64,000 nucleotides of DNA from Flavobacteriales bacterium UBA3364 (GCA_002360495.1 DEQO01000115.1:9060-73059), one strand, 5' to 3'; positions 29,972 through 37,918 are shown, numbered from the stretch's first letter. Numbers and translations are program-made. Notes: a model not told the origin generated them from the sequence alone.

Positions 29972-30127
29972 CTACTTCGGGTACATCGATGTCTTGTGGT
30001 GGAGCACCTTTCGCGGCCGCTGCTTCACAACCGGGTGCTCCCGCCGCGCGGCATCCAGTGAACCGTACACCAGCGGCAACTTCTTCAAGTGCCCCTTCTG
30101 GATCGCGGTGAGTTTCTTCTTTGCCAT
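29972..30127 (-). CDS. small basic protein, 51 aa
   Basis: ATG at 30,127; highly basic (AKKKLTAIQKGHLKKLPLVY, then VVKQRPRKVLHHK). Starts just left of a family A palindrome, so its promoter or leader may have been altered by it. Possibly a nucleic-acid binder by charge. Confidence 0.45.
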   Translation of the reverse strand: MAKKKLTAIQKGHLKKLPLVYGSLDAARREHPVVKQRPRKVLHHKTSMYPK

Positions 30128-30144
30128 GGTCAACTTCTCTCTTC

Positions 30145-30200
30145 GACGGTCACTCCCGCGAAGGCGGGAGTCTCGTGGAGCGAAGCCCACCGGACCGTCC
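30145..30200. repeat. palindromic repeat, family A copy 3 (long form)
   Basis: Core ACTCCCGCGAAGGCGGGAGT flanked by GACGGTC and GGACCGTCC; nearly identical to 4,444-4,500. It lies between two leftward genes. Confidence 0.9.
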
Positions 30201-30210
30201 CTCATTCATT

Positions 30211-30711
30211 TCACCGGAATCGCTGTGGTATCAGCCGTTCCCGCACACCATCGGCGATGCTGTCGGGCACCAGGTCATAGCGTTCGTTCACACTGTATCC
30301 GTTGCGCAACAGGCGACCGGCTTCGCCCATGCTCTTGCTGCTGCGGAAATCGAGCACCGTGCTGTAACCGATTGCAATGCCGCCCACGGCATAGCCCACG
30401 TTCTCGTTCTGCGTCCACAGCACAGCGCCCAGGCCGATGCCCACGATCCGCATCCAGCGCGCATCGCGCTTTGCCATGCCGGCGTACTGGATCGCGTACC
30501 CGCCGTTCACGATGTTGGCGGGCGGTGGCAGTTCATGCCACAACCGGCCATCGGTGCGCGGTTGCATCCAGGTCTTCTCCACGGCCTTCGTCAGGCTGTC
30601 GATGGGGTCCGGATGGTAGATCACCTTCGCCGTAGTATCTACCTGTGCCTCTGCAACGCCGCACAGCAGCACACAGAATAGGAGGAGGGTCGTGAGCTTA
30701 AACGGACGCAT
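30211..30711 (-). CDS. secreted/periplasmic hypothetical protein, 166 aa
   Basis: Clear Sec signal peptide: PFKLTTLLLFCVLLCGVAEA, cleavage after about residue 22. The mature part has a Gly/Ala-rich stretch (IVGIGLGAVLWTQNENVGYA then VGGIAIGYSTVLDF) that may be membrane-associated. An exported protein on a phage-like block could act in envelope modification or superinfection control. No family recognised. Confidence 0.6.
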   Translation of the reverse strand: MRPFKLTTLLLFCVLLCGVAEAQVDTTAKVIYHPDPIDSLTKAVEKTWMQPRTDGRLWHELPPPANIVNGGYAIQYAGMAKRDARWMRIVGIGLGAVLWTQNENVGYAVGGIAIGYSTVLDFRSSKSMGEAGRLLRNGYSVNERYDLVPDSIADGVRERLIPQRFR

Positions 30712-31015
30712 GGTGCTCGTTTTGAAGTGAGATGTGATGCCTATTCCTGCGGCTCAGCAGCTTGGGTCGGTACGTGGAGCAGAACTTGTGCATCTCAGCC
30801 TGCTCGATCCGCTTGTTGCCCTTGCGGGCCCCCACGGTACGGATCCGTCCTTGGTGGATGTACGTACGGATGTTGTCATAAGGGACATCGAACAGCATCG
30901 ACGCCTCCTGGTAGGTCATGTCCCGCCCGGATATCTCCAGCTCCGCCCGCAGTTCACCAATGACCAATGCACGAAGCGGAGCACTCAAAAGCGTTATGTC
31001 CACCAGCCGCGTCAT
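30698..31015 (-). CDS. helix-turn-helix excisionase/MerR-like protein
   Basis: 105 aa from the ATG at 31,015 (an in-frame GTG at 31,054 is the alternative). A winged-helix unit is visible: TYQEASMLFDVPYDNIRTYI then HQGRIRTVGARKGNKRIEQAE, i.e. helix-turn-helix, short wing and a following helix, as in HTH_17/excisionase-like proteins. Could be a regulator or directionality factor. Confidence 0.6.
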   Translation of the reverse strand: MTRLVDITLLSAPLRALVIGELRAELEISGRDMTYQEASMLFDVPYDNIRTYIHQGRIRTVGARKGNKRIEQAEMHKFCSTYRPKLLSRRNRHHISLQNEHHASV

Positions 31016-31109
31016 CCTAGTTTGATTTGCATTCCCAACAGCAAGGAGCCGCACTCTTTCAGATTCGCGCCCATCATACCCATCTGCGTCATCTGCGTTC
31101 CGTATTCCC

Positions 31110-31718
31110 TCATAGCGCAGCCACCGCGTTCTTGAATTGCCTTCCTCTGTCCTCGTAGTTCTCGAACAGGTCGAACGAAGCGCATGCGGGGCTCAGCAGC
31201 ACGGTATGGCCAGGAGCAGCATACACATGCGCAGCGGCCACCACCTCGACCATGCTGGTAGCGGGGATCACCACCACGCGGCCGGCGAAGGCCTTCGCGA
31301 TCTTCTCGTTGTCCGTACCCAGGGTATAGATCAGGTCCACCTTCTCGCGCACCACAGCTCGTAGTATCTCGTAATCGTTGGCGTGTTCATCCCCGCGAAG
31401 GCGGGGATCCACACCACCGGCGATCCAGATCAGCGGCCCATCGAACCACTCCAGGGCCAGCCACGCGCTGTTCACATTGGTCGCCTTGCTGTCGTTCACA
31501 TACAGCACGCCATCCTTCGCACCGATCACCTCCAGCCGGTGCTCCTGGATCAGTGGCGCGAAGCTCTCGCGCACCAGGTCCTTGCGGATCTCCGAGTAGG
31601 AGAGCGGTCGATCGATCGGCCGCCCCACAAGAGAGCATTGCGGACACAGCTGGTCCTCGCCCATGCTGTGCCCGCAATGCAGACATTCCGGAAATCGGGA
31701 AGGCATCTTCGGTTCCAC
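31110..31718 (-). CDS. orphan MurD C-terminal domain with N-terminal zinc ribbon
   Basis: 202 aa. Residues 50-202 match the last third of MurD (UDP-MurNAc-Ala D-Glu ligase): HRLEVIG, VNDSKATN (74-81), LIWIAGG, and the near-invariant SPACASFDLFENYEDRG (176-192), the glutamate/phosphate-site loops. The UDP-binding and ATP-binding domains are missing; instead C12, C15, C25 and C28 form a zinc ribbon. It is therefore not a complete ligase. It could bind D-Glu or host MurD, or be a relic. A family A palindrome (31,389-31,408) lies in frame inside it, inserting DPRLRGDEH after the IAGG loop. Confidence 0.75.
   Translation of the reverse strand: MEPKMPSRFPECLHCGHSMGEDQLCPQCSLVGRPIDRPLSYSEIRKDLVRESFAPLIQEHRLEVIGAKDGVLYVNDSKATNVNSAWLALEWFDGPLIWIAGGVDPRLRGDEHANDYEILRAVVREKVDLIYTLGTDNEKIAKAFAGRVVVIPATSMVEVVAAAHVYAAPGHTVLLSPACASFDLFENYEDRGRQFKNAVAAL
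31389..31408. repeat. palindromic repeat, family A copy 4, in frame inside a gene
   Basis: ATCCCCGCGAAGGCGGGGAT within the MurD-like gene; it keeps the frame and adds about 9-10 residues to a surface loop next to the IAGG motif. Confidence 0.9.
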
Positions 31719-31750
31719 GATGGCAAATCACCATCACCATCACTGCATCT

Positions 31751-31802
31751 CAGGGCACGCCGGTCGGCTCCCAGGGCACGGCAGGGGAGTGGCATGCCCT
31801 CG
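31751..31802. repeat. interspersed repeat, family B copy 3
   Basis: CAGGGCACGCCGGTCGG to GGCATGCCCTCGG. Followed at 31,908 by family D, then family E; no gene is seen in 31,719-32,032 (314 bp). Confidence 0.9.
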
Positions 31803-31907
31803 GGAGAGGAGTTAGTTGCCAGTTGTCAGTTCCTCGGGCGCACAACCTCCCGCGCGGATCCACCAAGGAGAGACCCCGCCAGCAACGGCAGGCAGCTGTG
31901 CGGGGAT

Positions 31908-31998
31908 GTCCACGGCCCGCGCGGTCGTCAGCCACGCCGATAGTGGGAGGGCCGGTGGGTGCGTGGCATTACGACTTGGGCCGTGGGCGCCTTTTGGC
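31908..31998. repeat. interspersed repeat, family D copy 2
   Basis: Same 91-bp unit as 17,060-17,150 with about two mismatches, so copied recently or kept similar. The 31,803-31,907 stretch also resembles the corresponding spacer of the first locus in parts. Confidence 0.9.
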
Positions 31999-32000
31999 TC

Positions 32001-32024
32001 CACCTTTTGGCGAAGCAAAAGGTG
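32001..32024 (-). terminator. family E hairpin downstream of a gene
   Basis: CACCTTTTGGCGAAGCAAAAGGTG is an inverted repeat with an 8-base loop, 8 bases after the stop of the leftward gene at 32,033. Same element as 17,317-17,345. Confidence 0.55.
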
Positions 32025-32032
32025 GAAGGACG

Positions 32033-32431
32033 TCACTCTGTCCCGGCCGGAGCAACCGCCACCGCATCCGAAGTCGGAGCCTGCGCATTCTCTGCACTCT
32101 GCGTGTTCTCTGCGGTAGCCTTTGAGTTTGCACTCATAACCACCTCAAAGCGCACCGCTGCCGCCGGCATCCCCACATCATCCAGCTCCGCGCTGAACAC
32201 CGTGATCGCCCCGTAGGGGATGAACACCCGCCCGTTCTCCGTCGCCGTCTTCCACTGACCCGGTGTGAACATCGCAATGTCCTCCACCCACTGCACACCG
32301 CCGTCCTTCTTCAGCACGCGCAAGGGTTGGCCAGGAGTGGCCAGTACGACCTCCAGCTCCGCGAGCGTAAGCCGCCGGTAGCGGATCACCTCGCACATCC
32401 ATTCGGGGGTGGGGAAATTCATGGTTGCCAT
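32033..32431 (-). CDS. hypothetical protein, 132 aa
   Basis: N-terminal domain alpha/beta (PEWMCEVIRYRRLTLAELEV then WVEDIAMFTPGQWKTATENG) and a low-complexity tail of Ala/Thr/Asn (SANSKATAENTQSAENAQAP). Overlaps the 32,419 gene slightly. Unrecognised. Confidence 0.5.
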   Translation of the reverse strand: MATMNFPTPEWMCEVIRYRRLTLAELEVVLATPGQPLRVLKKDGGVQWVEDIAMFTPGQWKTATENGRVFIPYGAITVFSAELDDVGMPAAAVRFEVVMSANSKATAENTQSAENAQAPTSDAVAVAPAGTE

Positions 32432-32877
32432 TTCTTCGCCGGTAGCGTCACCGGCAGTTTGGTGAGGTCGAATACGAACGAGCTGGACTGTACGCCCGGC
32501 CCGAAACGGAAATTGTGCTGGGTGCGGAGGTACTCCGGCCGGTTCTTCAGAACGGCCAGCATGCGCGGCGGCATCAGGCCATGCTCCTGGTAGCGTTCCA
32601 GATGTCGTTCCTGGTACGCGGCCACCACGGTCTTCCAGCGCACGAAGAGCTCGCCGCCGTTGATCTTGATGTGGTTGTCATGGAGCAGCACACCGCCGCG
32701 TACCCGGTCCTCTACGCACAGCCAGAAGCGCACGCCATCCTCATCGCCAAAAAGACCGGGCGATGGCTTGCTCGGCTCCTGCAGAATGTTCATCAGCGCG
32801 CGCAGGCAGCCGTCCACCTGCTCCACGCTAAGGCCCGTGCGGCTCACCATGCTTGTGATCAGCTGGTCCTTGTGCAT
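32419..32877 (-). CDS. protein with HU/IHF-like N-terminus, 152 aa
   Basis: The first 33 residues (HKDQLITSMVSRTGLSVEQV, then DGCLRALMNIL) match the N-terminal helix-turn-helix of HU/IHF proteins. The rest, including RFWLCVEDRVRGGVLLHDNH, does not follow the HU beta arm, so it is not a canonical HU. It lies 2 bp after the primase-helicase stop and may be a replication accessory. ATG 32,877 chosen. Confidence 0.5.
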   Translation of the reverse strand: MHKDQLITSMVSRTGLSVEQVDGCLRALMNILQEPSKPSPGLFGDEDGVRFWLCVEDRVRGGVLLHDNHIKINGGELFVRWKTVVAAYQERHLERYQEHGLMPPRMLAVLKNRPEYLRTQHNFRFGPGVQSSSFVFDLTKLPVTLPAKKWQP

Positions 32878-32879
32878 CG

Positions 32880-35531
32880 TCAAAAGGGTAGGTCGTCCAC
32901 TTCACCATCGGCGGGCTTGCCGTTCTTGCCGGCGCCCAACCCGAGCGGTCCGGGGGCACTCGAAACACCACCCTCGGGCAGGCTCTTCAGCAGTTCCCAA
33001 TGGGTATCGGATATGAAGTCCACACGCTTGAATTCGAAAGGACGCCCTGGCGGACAGGTCACCGGTTGGTGCTCCATCATTCGGCCTTTGAGCACACCGT
33101 TCTCGTAGGCGGGCACATCTACCAGGCGGTGGTAGCGGTAACGTGTCACCGCCTCCTCGCCCTTGTCGTTCTTGTAGCGGCCCACCTTCATGTGCTCCTT
33201 CAGCACCTCCTTGATGTAATCGGGCTCCACGCGACGGCCCTTGAAGATCTCCAGCGCGATATCGTTCTCGTGCATCAGGATCGTCTCCTCGCCGGTGGCG
33301 TTGAAAATGCGTTTGAGGAAACCGACGATCTCCTTGCGCACCATCGGCTGGCTGTGGGTGCGCAGCTCGCGCAGCGCCTCGGTATCCAGCAGCGGCGGGT
33401 GGAAATGGCTGCGGTAGAGTTTCGTCGTGGCCATCTTCCGGTTCTGCAGCCGCCAGAGGAAGGCCGGGATCTCATTGAACAGCTTCGTCTCCAGTTCCAC
33501 GTCCAGGTCGGCATCGCTGATCGGGTTGATCTTCCGCACCCAGAACCGCGTCTCATCATCATCGGTCTTGATGAAGGACCGCACGTTGTTCGACAGGATC
33601 ACGAACGCGGCGAAGAAGCCCATCTCGTACTGCGCCAGGCCCTTGGTGTTCACCGTGATCTTGTCTGCGGTGCTCATCGCCTTGATCTTCTCCACCGTGG
33701 CCAGCTTGTCGATCATGGCCTCGTCCAGGATGATCAGCTTCTTGCCGGCATAGTGTGAATTGAAATCGCTTTCGAAGTCCTTGTTGCCCACGAAAATGGC
33801 GTTCGCCGTCAACAGCATCTTCAGGTACTTCGCGAACGTCGTTTTCCCCGTGCCGCGCTCTTTCGACACCAGGCACAGGATGGGCAGCATCTGCGTGGGA
33901 TGGAAGATGATCAGCTGGATATAGTCCAGCAGCAGGTCCAGTTCGCTTACCTCGATCATCTGCGGCTTGCCGAAGTCCGGTGACTTCTCATCGCTGATCT
34001 TCAACTTCGGGTGCGGCACCTTCACCGTTCCCGCTCCGGCGATATGCCGCAGGAACCGGTAGGTCGCTTCGGGTTCCTCGGTGTTCTCCTCGGCCTCGTG
34101 CTCGAACGGCGCGTACAAGTTGAAACAGCCGTGCACGATCTCTTTCCAGTTCAAGTGATCGGGCACGTTGGTGAAGGCCTCCAGCTTCAGCACGTGCTTG
34201 CAGAAGTCCTTGCTATGATCCTCGATGATGGTGCTTTTCTGCCATGGCACGAGCTGGCCCTCCAGAGCGCCGAACTTGTTGGGCACCTTGATCCGCTTCA
34301 TGTACTGGGTACCCACGCGGATGTAGTGCTTGGCCAGGCTCGGCACCAGCACCTTCAGGGCCTTCTCGCCCTCGTCCCACTGGTACTTTGTGCCCTCGAA
34401 CACGAAGGCCCGGTTCTCGATGCGCTCTTGGAAATACGAGTAGAAATCCGTCGCACTGCGCAGGTGGAAGTGGTCGCGCAGGATGCTGGGCCGATCCAGG
34501 TCCATCCGCGTGAAGAACTTGTTGGGCTCGCTGAACAGGCCCATGTCCTTGATCACCGCATGGCGCAACGCGGCGGCATGTTCCTCCAACCAGTTGTGGC
34601 GCGTGGTTTCCAGGGCCTGTTCCTGTTCGCGCTCCTTTTCCTCGAACTGCGCGTCGGTCATATCCGGCTTGCGGATCACCGGGCCCAGCTTGATCTCCGC
34701 ATGCGCGCGGGCAATGGGGTAGGCGAGCAACAGGTCGTCGATCCCCTTGGGATGCTCCATGCGGGGGGGCATCTCCACCGCATCGGAGTTCACGTGCATG
34801 AACCAGGTTCGGAACCCGAGCGACTTCGCATGATCGCCCAGCATGGTGCCGATGTTCCGCGCCGATGCGAAGAAGCCGTTGGGCCGTGTGTAGAGGTCTT
34901 CGTCCGGGTTCTCCTCGGGGAACTTGCGCGTCAGGTTCCGGCAGTCACCGTCCACCAGCCACACCACATGCTTCGGACGCAACACACGCAACAGATCGAT
35001 CACGTCGGGATGCAACGTCATCGTGTTCTTGTCCATGTAGTGCGTGATGCTGGTCAGCGCCAGCATGTACGCACCGTTGTTCTCCGCGCAATACGCCTTG
35101 AACGCGCCCTCCGTCATGTAGAGGGTATCGATGTGCCGTTTCTCCTGGTAGGCGCGTATCAACTCCGGACCGAACCACGCGAAGGTCCCGGCCCCCTTGG
35201 GCAGGTTGTACTTGTGGCTCTTGCCCTTCTTGTCCACGCGCGGCACCTGGTAGCGGGTGCTCTGGTAGTGCGTGGTGAACTTGTTGTCCGGCTTGCGGTA
35301 CTCCGCCTTCGCGCCACTGGGCCGGTAGTAGTTGATCGTGATGTCGCCGTTCGCATCCACCTCGAACAGCGGATACTCCTCCTTCACAACGGTACCATCC
35401 GCCTTCGACCAGCTGTAGTGGACGATGTTCTTCTCCGGCGTCCAGCCCAACGGCAGCAACCGCTCATTGAAGAAGGTCGTGTCCTTCTCCGGTACCGGCA
35501 GCTCCGGTGTATTCTCCTCGGTCTCGCTCAC
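32880..35531 (-). CDS. phage primase-helicase (Toprim-like + SF3-like helicase)
   Basis: 883 aa. N-terminal half carries a Toprim-like fold: TLYMTEGAFKAYCAE with E141 and LVDGDCRNL with DGD (194-196). The C-terminal half is a superfamily-3-like helicase: Walker A SKERGTGKTT (556-565), Walker B LIILDEA (599-605) and sensor AFVILSNNVRS. A polyacidic segment (EAEENTEEPE) separates them. It would prime and unwind phage DNA. An N-terminal zinc ribbon is absent; the separate ribbon gene at 5,741-6,028 could supply it. GTG start overlaps a 19-codon upstream frame (GTGA). Confidence 0.85.
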   Translation of the reverse strand: MSETEENTPELPVPEKDTTFFNERLLPLGWTPEKNIVHYSWSKADGTVVKEEYPLFEVDANGDITINYYRPSGAKAEYRKPDNKFTTHYQSTRYQVPRVDKKGKSHKYNLPKGAGTFAWFGPELIRAYQEKRHIDTLYMTEGAFKAYCAENNGAYMLALTSITHYMDKNTMTLHPDVIDLLRVLRPKHVVWLVDGDCRNLTRKFPEENPDEDLYTRPNGFFASARNIGTMLGDHAKSLGFRTWFMHVNSDAVEMPPRMEHPKGIDDLLLAYPIARAHAEIKLGPVIRKPDMTDAQFEEKEREQEQALETTRHNWLEEHAAALRHAVIKDMGLFSEPNKFFTRMDLDRPSILRDHFHLRSATDFYSYFQERIENRAFVFEGTKYQWDEGEKALKVLVPSLAKHYIRVGTQYMKRIKVPNKFGALEGQLVPWQKSTIIEDHSKDFCKHVLKLEAFTNVPDHLNWKEIVHGCFNLYAPFEHEAEENTEEPEATYRFLRHIAGAGTVKVPHPKLKISDEKSPDFGKPQMIEVSELDLLLDYIQLIIFHPTQMLPILCLVSKERGTGKTTFAKYLKMLLTANAIFVGNKDFESDFNSHYAGKKLIILDEAMIDKLATVEKIKAMSTADKITVNTKGLAQYEMGFFAAFVILSNNVRSFIKTDDDETRFWVRKINPISDADLDVELETKLFNEIPAFLWRLQNRKMATTKLYRSHFHPPLLDTEALRELRTHSQPMVRKEIVGFLKRIFNATGEETILMHENDIALEIFKGRRVEPDYIKEVLKEHMKVGRYKNDKGEEAVTRYRYHRLVDVPAYENGVLKGRMMEHQPVTCPPGRPFEFKRVDFISDTHWELLKSLPEGGVSSAPGPLGLGAGKNGKPADGEVDDLPF

Positions 35532-35587
35532 AGTGCGGTGGTAATGCCTCCTTCGTGGTACTGCTCAACTATTTGGTGAACGGACAT
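35528..35587 (-). CDS. possible 19-aa leader peptide
   Basis: ATG at 35,587 encodes SVHQIVEQYHEGGITTAL and stops in a GTGA overlap with the primase-helicase start. Such a short coupled frame could set translation of the 883-aa protein. Supported only by position. Confidence 0.3.
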   Translation of the reverse strand: MSVHQIVEQYHEGGITTAL

Positions 35588-35600
35588 CCCGTTCGACCGA

Positions 35601-35810
35601 TCACACCCGTCTCATCACTTTACTCGCGACCGACTCCGTCCCTGTGGCCCGCACCGCCACCATCAAACCGTGTGCGGCCAGCTTCCGCACGAACACGTTC
35701 CACAACGCCGGTGTAGCCCATGGCCGATGGATGAGCAGATCGATGTTCCGCTGCAGCTCGTCCGGCGGATCGGCAAGGCGCGGCAACGGCTTGTTCGGAT
35801 CGGGGATCAT
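35601..35810 (-). CDS. hypothetical protein, 69 aa
   Basis: Small protein with PPDELQRNIDLLIHRPWATP and a C-terminal strand (HGLMVAVRATGTESV). ATG 35,810 overlaps the upstream stop. Unrecognised. Confidence 0.5.
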   Translation of the reverse strand: MIPDPNKPLPRLADPPDELQRNIDLLIHRPWATPALWNVFVRKLAAHGLMVAVRATGTESVASKVMRRV

Positions 35811-36058
35811 GCGTCCGGCCCTTTGGTGATGTGCAACATGTTCTGGTTCTTGAACACCACACGCAGATCACCGATCTCCGTATTCAGTTCGGTCACCACG
35901 TTCGGCGAGTTGAACGCCCGCCCGATCCACCGCTGCATTTGCACCAGGTCCTTGAACGGTGTGATGGTGTGGGCCGCATCCAGGGCCTGCGCCATGCTCA
36001 GCGCCAGATTGCTCAGGCCCGGCTCCAGCAACATGTAGGTGGTAATGGAGAACCTCAT
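35807..36058 (-). CDS. hypothetical protein, 83 aa
   Basis: Helical centre (LSNLALSMAQALDAAHTIT, FKDLVQMQRWIGRAFN) and a C-terminal strand pair (IGDLRVVFKNQNMLHI). Overlaps on both sides. No family recognised. Confidence 0.5.
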   Translation of the reverse strand: MRFSITTYMLLEPGLSNLALSMAQALDAAHTITPFKDLVQMQRWIGRAFNSPNVVTELNTEIGDLRVVFKNQNMLHITKGPDA

Positions 36059-36288
36059 TGCAGGTGGGTGAGATAACCGTACAGGATATCAGCGAAGGCG
36101 ATCGTCCCGGCCACGAGGAAGAGCCATTTCAGCGTCCGCCACTTCCGCCATTGGAACCGAGCGTAGTACGTCCGTTCGCTGTGTACACTGGTCTGCAGCG
36201 CTTCCAGCATCACCTTGTGGCTGGTGTGCTCCTTCACCCAGTAGAACACGACGGGGAAGAAGCAGATCAGGGCTACCAGGATCATCAT
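36055..36288 (-). CDS. two-helix membrane protein, 77 aa
   Basis: Hydrophobic ILVALICFFPVVFYWV at the start and TLKWLFLVAGTIAFADILYG near the end make two transmembrane helices with a basic loop between (YYARFQWRKWR). ATG 36,288 overlaps the upstream stop (TGATG). Unrecognised. Confidence 0.6.
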   Translation of the reverse strand: MMILVALICFFPVVFYWVKEHTSHKVMLEALQTSVHSERTYYARFQWRKWRTLKWLFLVAGTIAFADILYGYLTHLQ

Positions 36289-36449
36289 CACAGCGCGGGT
36301 TTACAGTTGGGGTGCAGTTGCACCTTGTGGATCGGGTCCATCCGGTCCACAGGCTTCCCACAGCGTACGCAGCGTTCGACCGTTGCAACGCGGTGGTGCC
36401 TCAACACAGCACCACGCGCTACCGCCACCAATGTTCGAAGCCCCTTCAT
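36288..36449 (-). CDS. small protein with CVRCGK motif, 53 aa
   Basis: ATG 36,449 overlaps the stop of the 196-aa gene. Basic N-terminus (KGLRTLVAVARGAVLRHHRV), then ERCVRCGKPVDRMDPIHKV and HPNCKPAL, a Cys-x-x-Cys plus His/Cys set that may bind zinc. Confidence 0.5.
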   Translation of the reverse strand: MKGLRTLVAVARGAVLRHHRVATVERCVRCGKPVDRMDPIHKVQLHPNCKPAL

Positions 36450-37036
36450 CGCGCCGCCAGCCCCAGCTCCAACTGGGCGTCCGTTCTTGGTTCAACACGC
36501 AGGCGGATCACCGGTGTCTCCGGCTTGGCAGGTGCGGCATTGGCCAGTGCGTCCAGCCGTGTCACCAGGGCCGTTCGCTGCGAACTGTTGCCGTGCTTCA
36601 TCACATGGTCGATCACGTCCTGCTGGCGCACCCAGCCATCCTGTCCGTGCCAGTACCCGCGGAACACACCTTTGCGGATGTATTCACCCCCGTAGCCGAT
36701 CAGCTCTGCCGCCTCTGCGTACGGGATATAGCCGTTCTTGCGCTGCTGCTTCATGAAGTCTAGGAAGCTCCTTCGATGAACGCGTGCCATCTGGCTCTTG
36801 CTGGAATTGTGGCAATACGGCCAGTTGCGTTCTCTCGCAAGGCTGCTGATTATTTGCTGTGAAAGACGGCTCAGTGCGGAAGCCTCCGACAGCAGCATCA
36901 TTTCCGCATCATCGGAGCCGGACGGACGTACCGCATCGCTGCCATCCACTTCGCTGAGCAGGGCGCTGAGCCGATGTTTCTGCTCCGGGTTGTTCCGCAG
37001 GAACATCAGTAGTTCGGTGAAGGAGGTGGTGTCCAT
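36446..37036 (-). CDS. hypothetical protein with HTH-like C-terminus, 196 aa
   Basis: Low-complexity Ser/Asp region near 32-45, helical middle, and a candidate helix-turn-helix PYAEAAELIGYGGEYIRKGV followed by WHGQDGWVRQQDVIDHVMKH (excisionase/HTH_17-like order). Possibly a DNA-binding regulator. Eight bp from the upstream gene. Confidence 0.5.
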   Translation of the reverse strand: MDTTSFTELLMFLRNNPEQKHRLSALLSEVDGSDAVRPSGSDDAEMMLLSEASALSRLSQQIISSLARERNWPYCHNSSKSQMARVHRRSFLDFMKQQRKNGYIPYAEAAELIGYGGEYIRKGVFRGYWHGQDGWVRQQDVIDHVMKHGNSSQRTALVTRLDALANAAPAKPETPVIRLRVEPRTDAQLELGLAAR

Positions 37037-37044
37037 GGCCGTGA

Positions 37045-37278
37045 TCAGTTTGCGGTCCGGAAACGAAGCAGGATCCCATGCGGTGAGTTCACCGTGACCG
37101 CTCCGGACAAGCGACCCACCTGCAGGTCCAACCCGTTCAGGGCGATGTGATCGCGCAGCGTATCGGCCAGGTGGTCCGGGCTGGTGAAATCCAGGTCGTG
37201 GTACTGGTCCTTGATCGTCTCGGCCACGCAGCGCACGGGCAGGGGCATGGGTTGTGTGGCTTGGATGAAGAAGCGCAT
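37045..37278 (-). CDS. hypothetical protein, 77 aa
   Basis: Helix (VRCVAETIKDQYHDLDFTS), loop and a C-terminal hairpin (LSGAVTVNSPHGILLRF). One-base overlap with the upstream stop. Unrecognised. Confidence 0.5.
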   Translation of the reverse strand: MRFFIQATQPMPLPVRCVAETIKDQYHDLDFTSPDHLADTLRDHIALNGLDLQVGRLSGAVTVNSPHGILLRFRTAN

Positions 37279-37634
37279 CAGGTGGTGGGTTTTTCGTTGG
37301 TCAACATTTCCTTGGTGGGCAGATCGAAATCCAGCAGCACGCGCAGGTTTTCCTTCGCCAGGGTGATCTCCCCGCAGCGCTTACCGGTCCGCTTGTCGAA
37401 CACATGGGCCCCGATCGTGCGCTCGCTGAAGAGCTTGCGACCGAGATCGTTCACGCCCATGGAGAAGGGAAGGCGCAACTCCTTCTTCGCCTTGCCGGGG
37501 AGGATGATGCGGGCATCCGCGTACACGCTCATCAACCGGAAGAAGTAGAAGGCCGCCGTGTACTCCAGTTGGAAATGGCTCGTGATCTTCTTCACGCGCT
37601 CCGTAGTGCGGCCTATCTTCTTGAGGTGCGCCAT
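37278..37634 (-). CDS. hypothetical protein, 118 aa
   Basis: Basic N-terminus (AHLKKIGRTTERVKKITSHF), aromatic helix (EYTAAFYFFRLMSVYADARI) and a strand-rich C-terminus. Overlaps both neighbours by one base. Unrecognised. Confidence 0.5.
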   Translation of the reverse strand: MAHLKKIGRTTERVKKITSHFQLEYTAAFYFFRLMSVYADARIILPGKAKKELRLPFSMGVNDLGRKLFSERTIGAHVFDKRTGKRCGEITLAKENLRVLLDFDLPTKEMLTNEKPTT

Positions 37635-37918
37635 CAGATGCAGTTGATCATGAGGATCACCAGCTCGCCATACTCGCGGCTGTCCCGGTGGAACTTCTTG
37701 CTGCCGTACCCGATCCGGATCACGCGGCCGGCATCATCCGTGCGGATGTCGATACGGGGGTTCTTCCATGTGGTGTGCATCCAGCTGCTCAGCGCATCCA
37801 CATCGGCGAAGGGTGTGCTCGCGTGCTGCACACGCAACTCGTTGCCCAGCAGTTCCGCTTCCGCGTACAGCTCTGGGTAATTCACCCGGTCGGCCTTATT
37901 GGTGATGCTGATCCTCAT
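37634..37918 (-). CDS. hypothetical protein, 94 aa
   Basis: Helical PELYAEAELLGNELRVQH and a strand-rich C-terminus (DDAGRVIRIGYGSKKFHRD). Overlaps the 37,896 gene by 23 bases. Unrecognised. Confidence 0.5.
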   Translation of the reverse strand: MRISITNKADRVNYPELYAEAELLGNELRVQHASTPFADVDALSSWMHTTWKNPRIDIRTDDAGRVIRIGYGSKKFHRDSREYGELVILMINCI

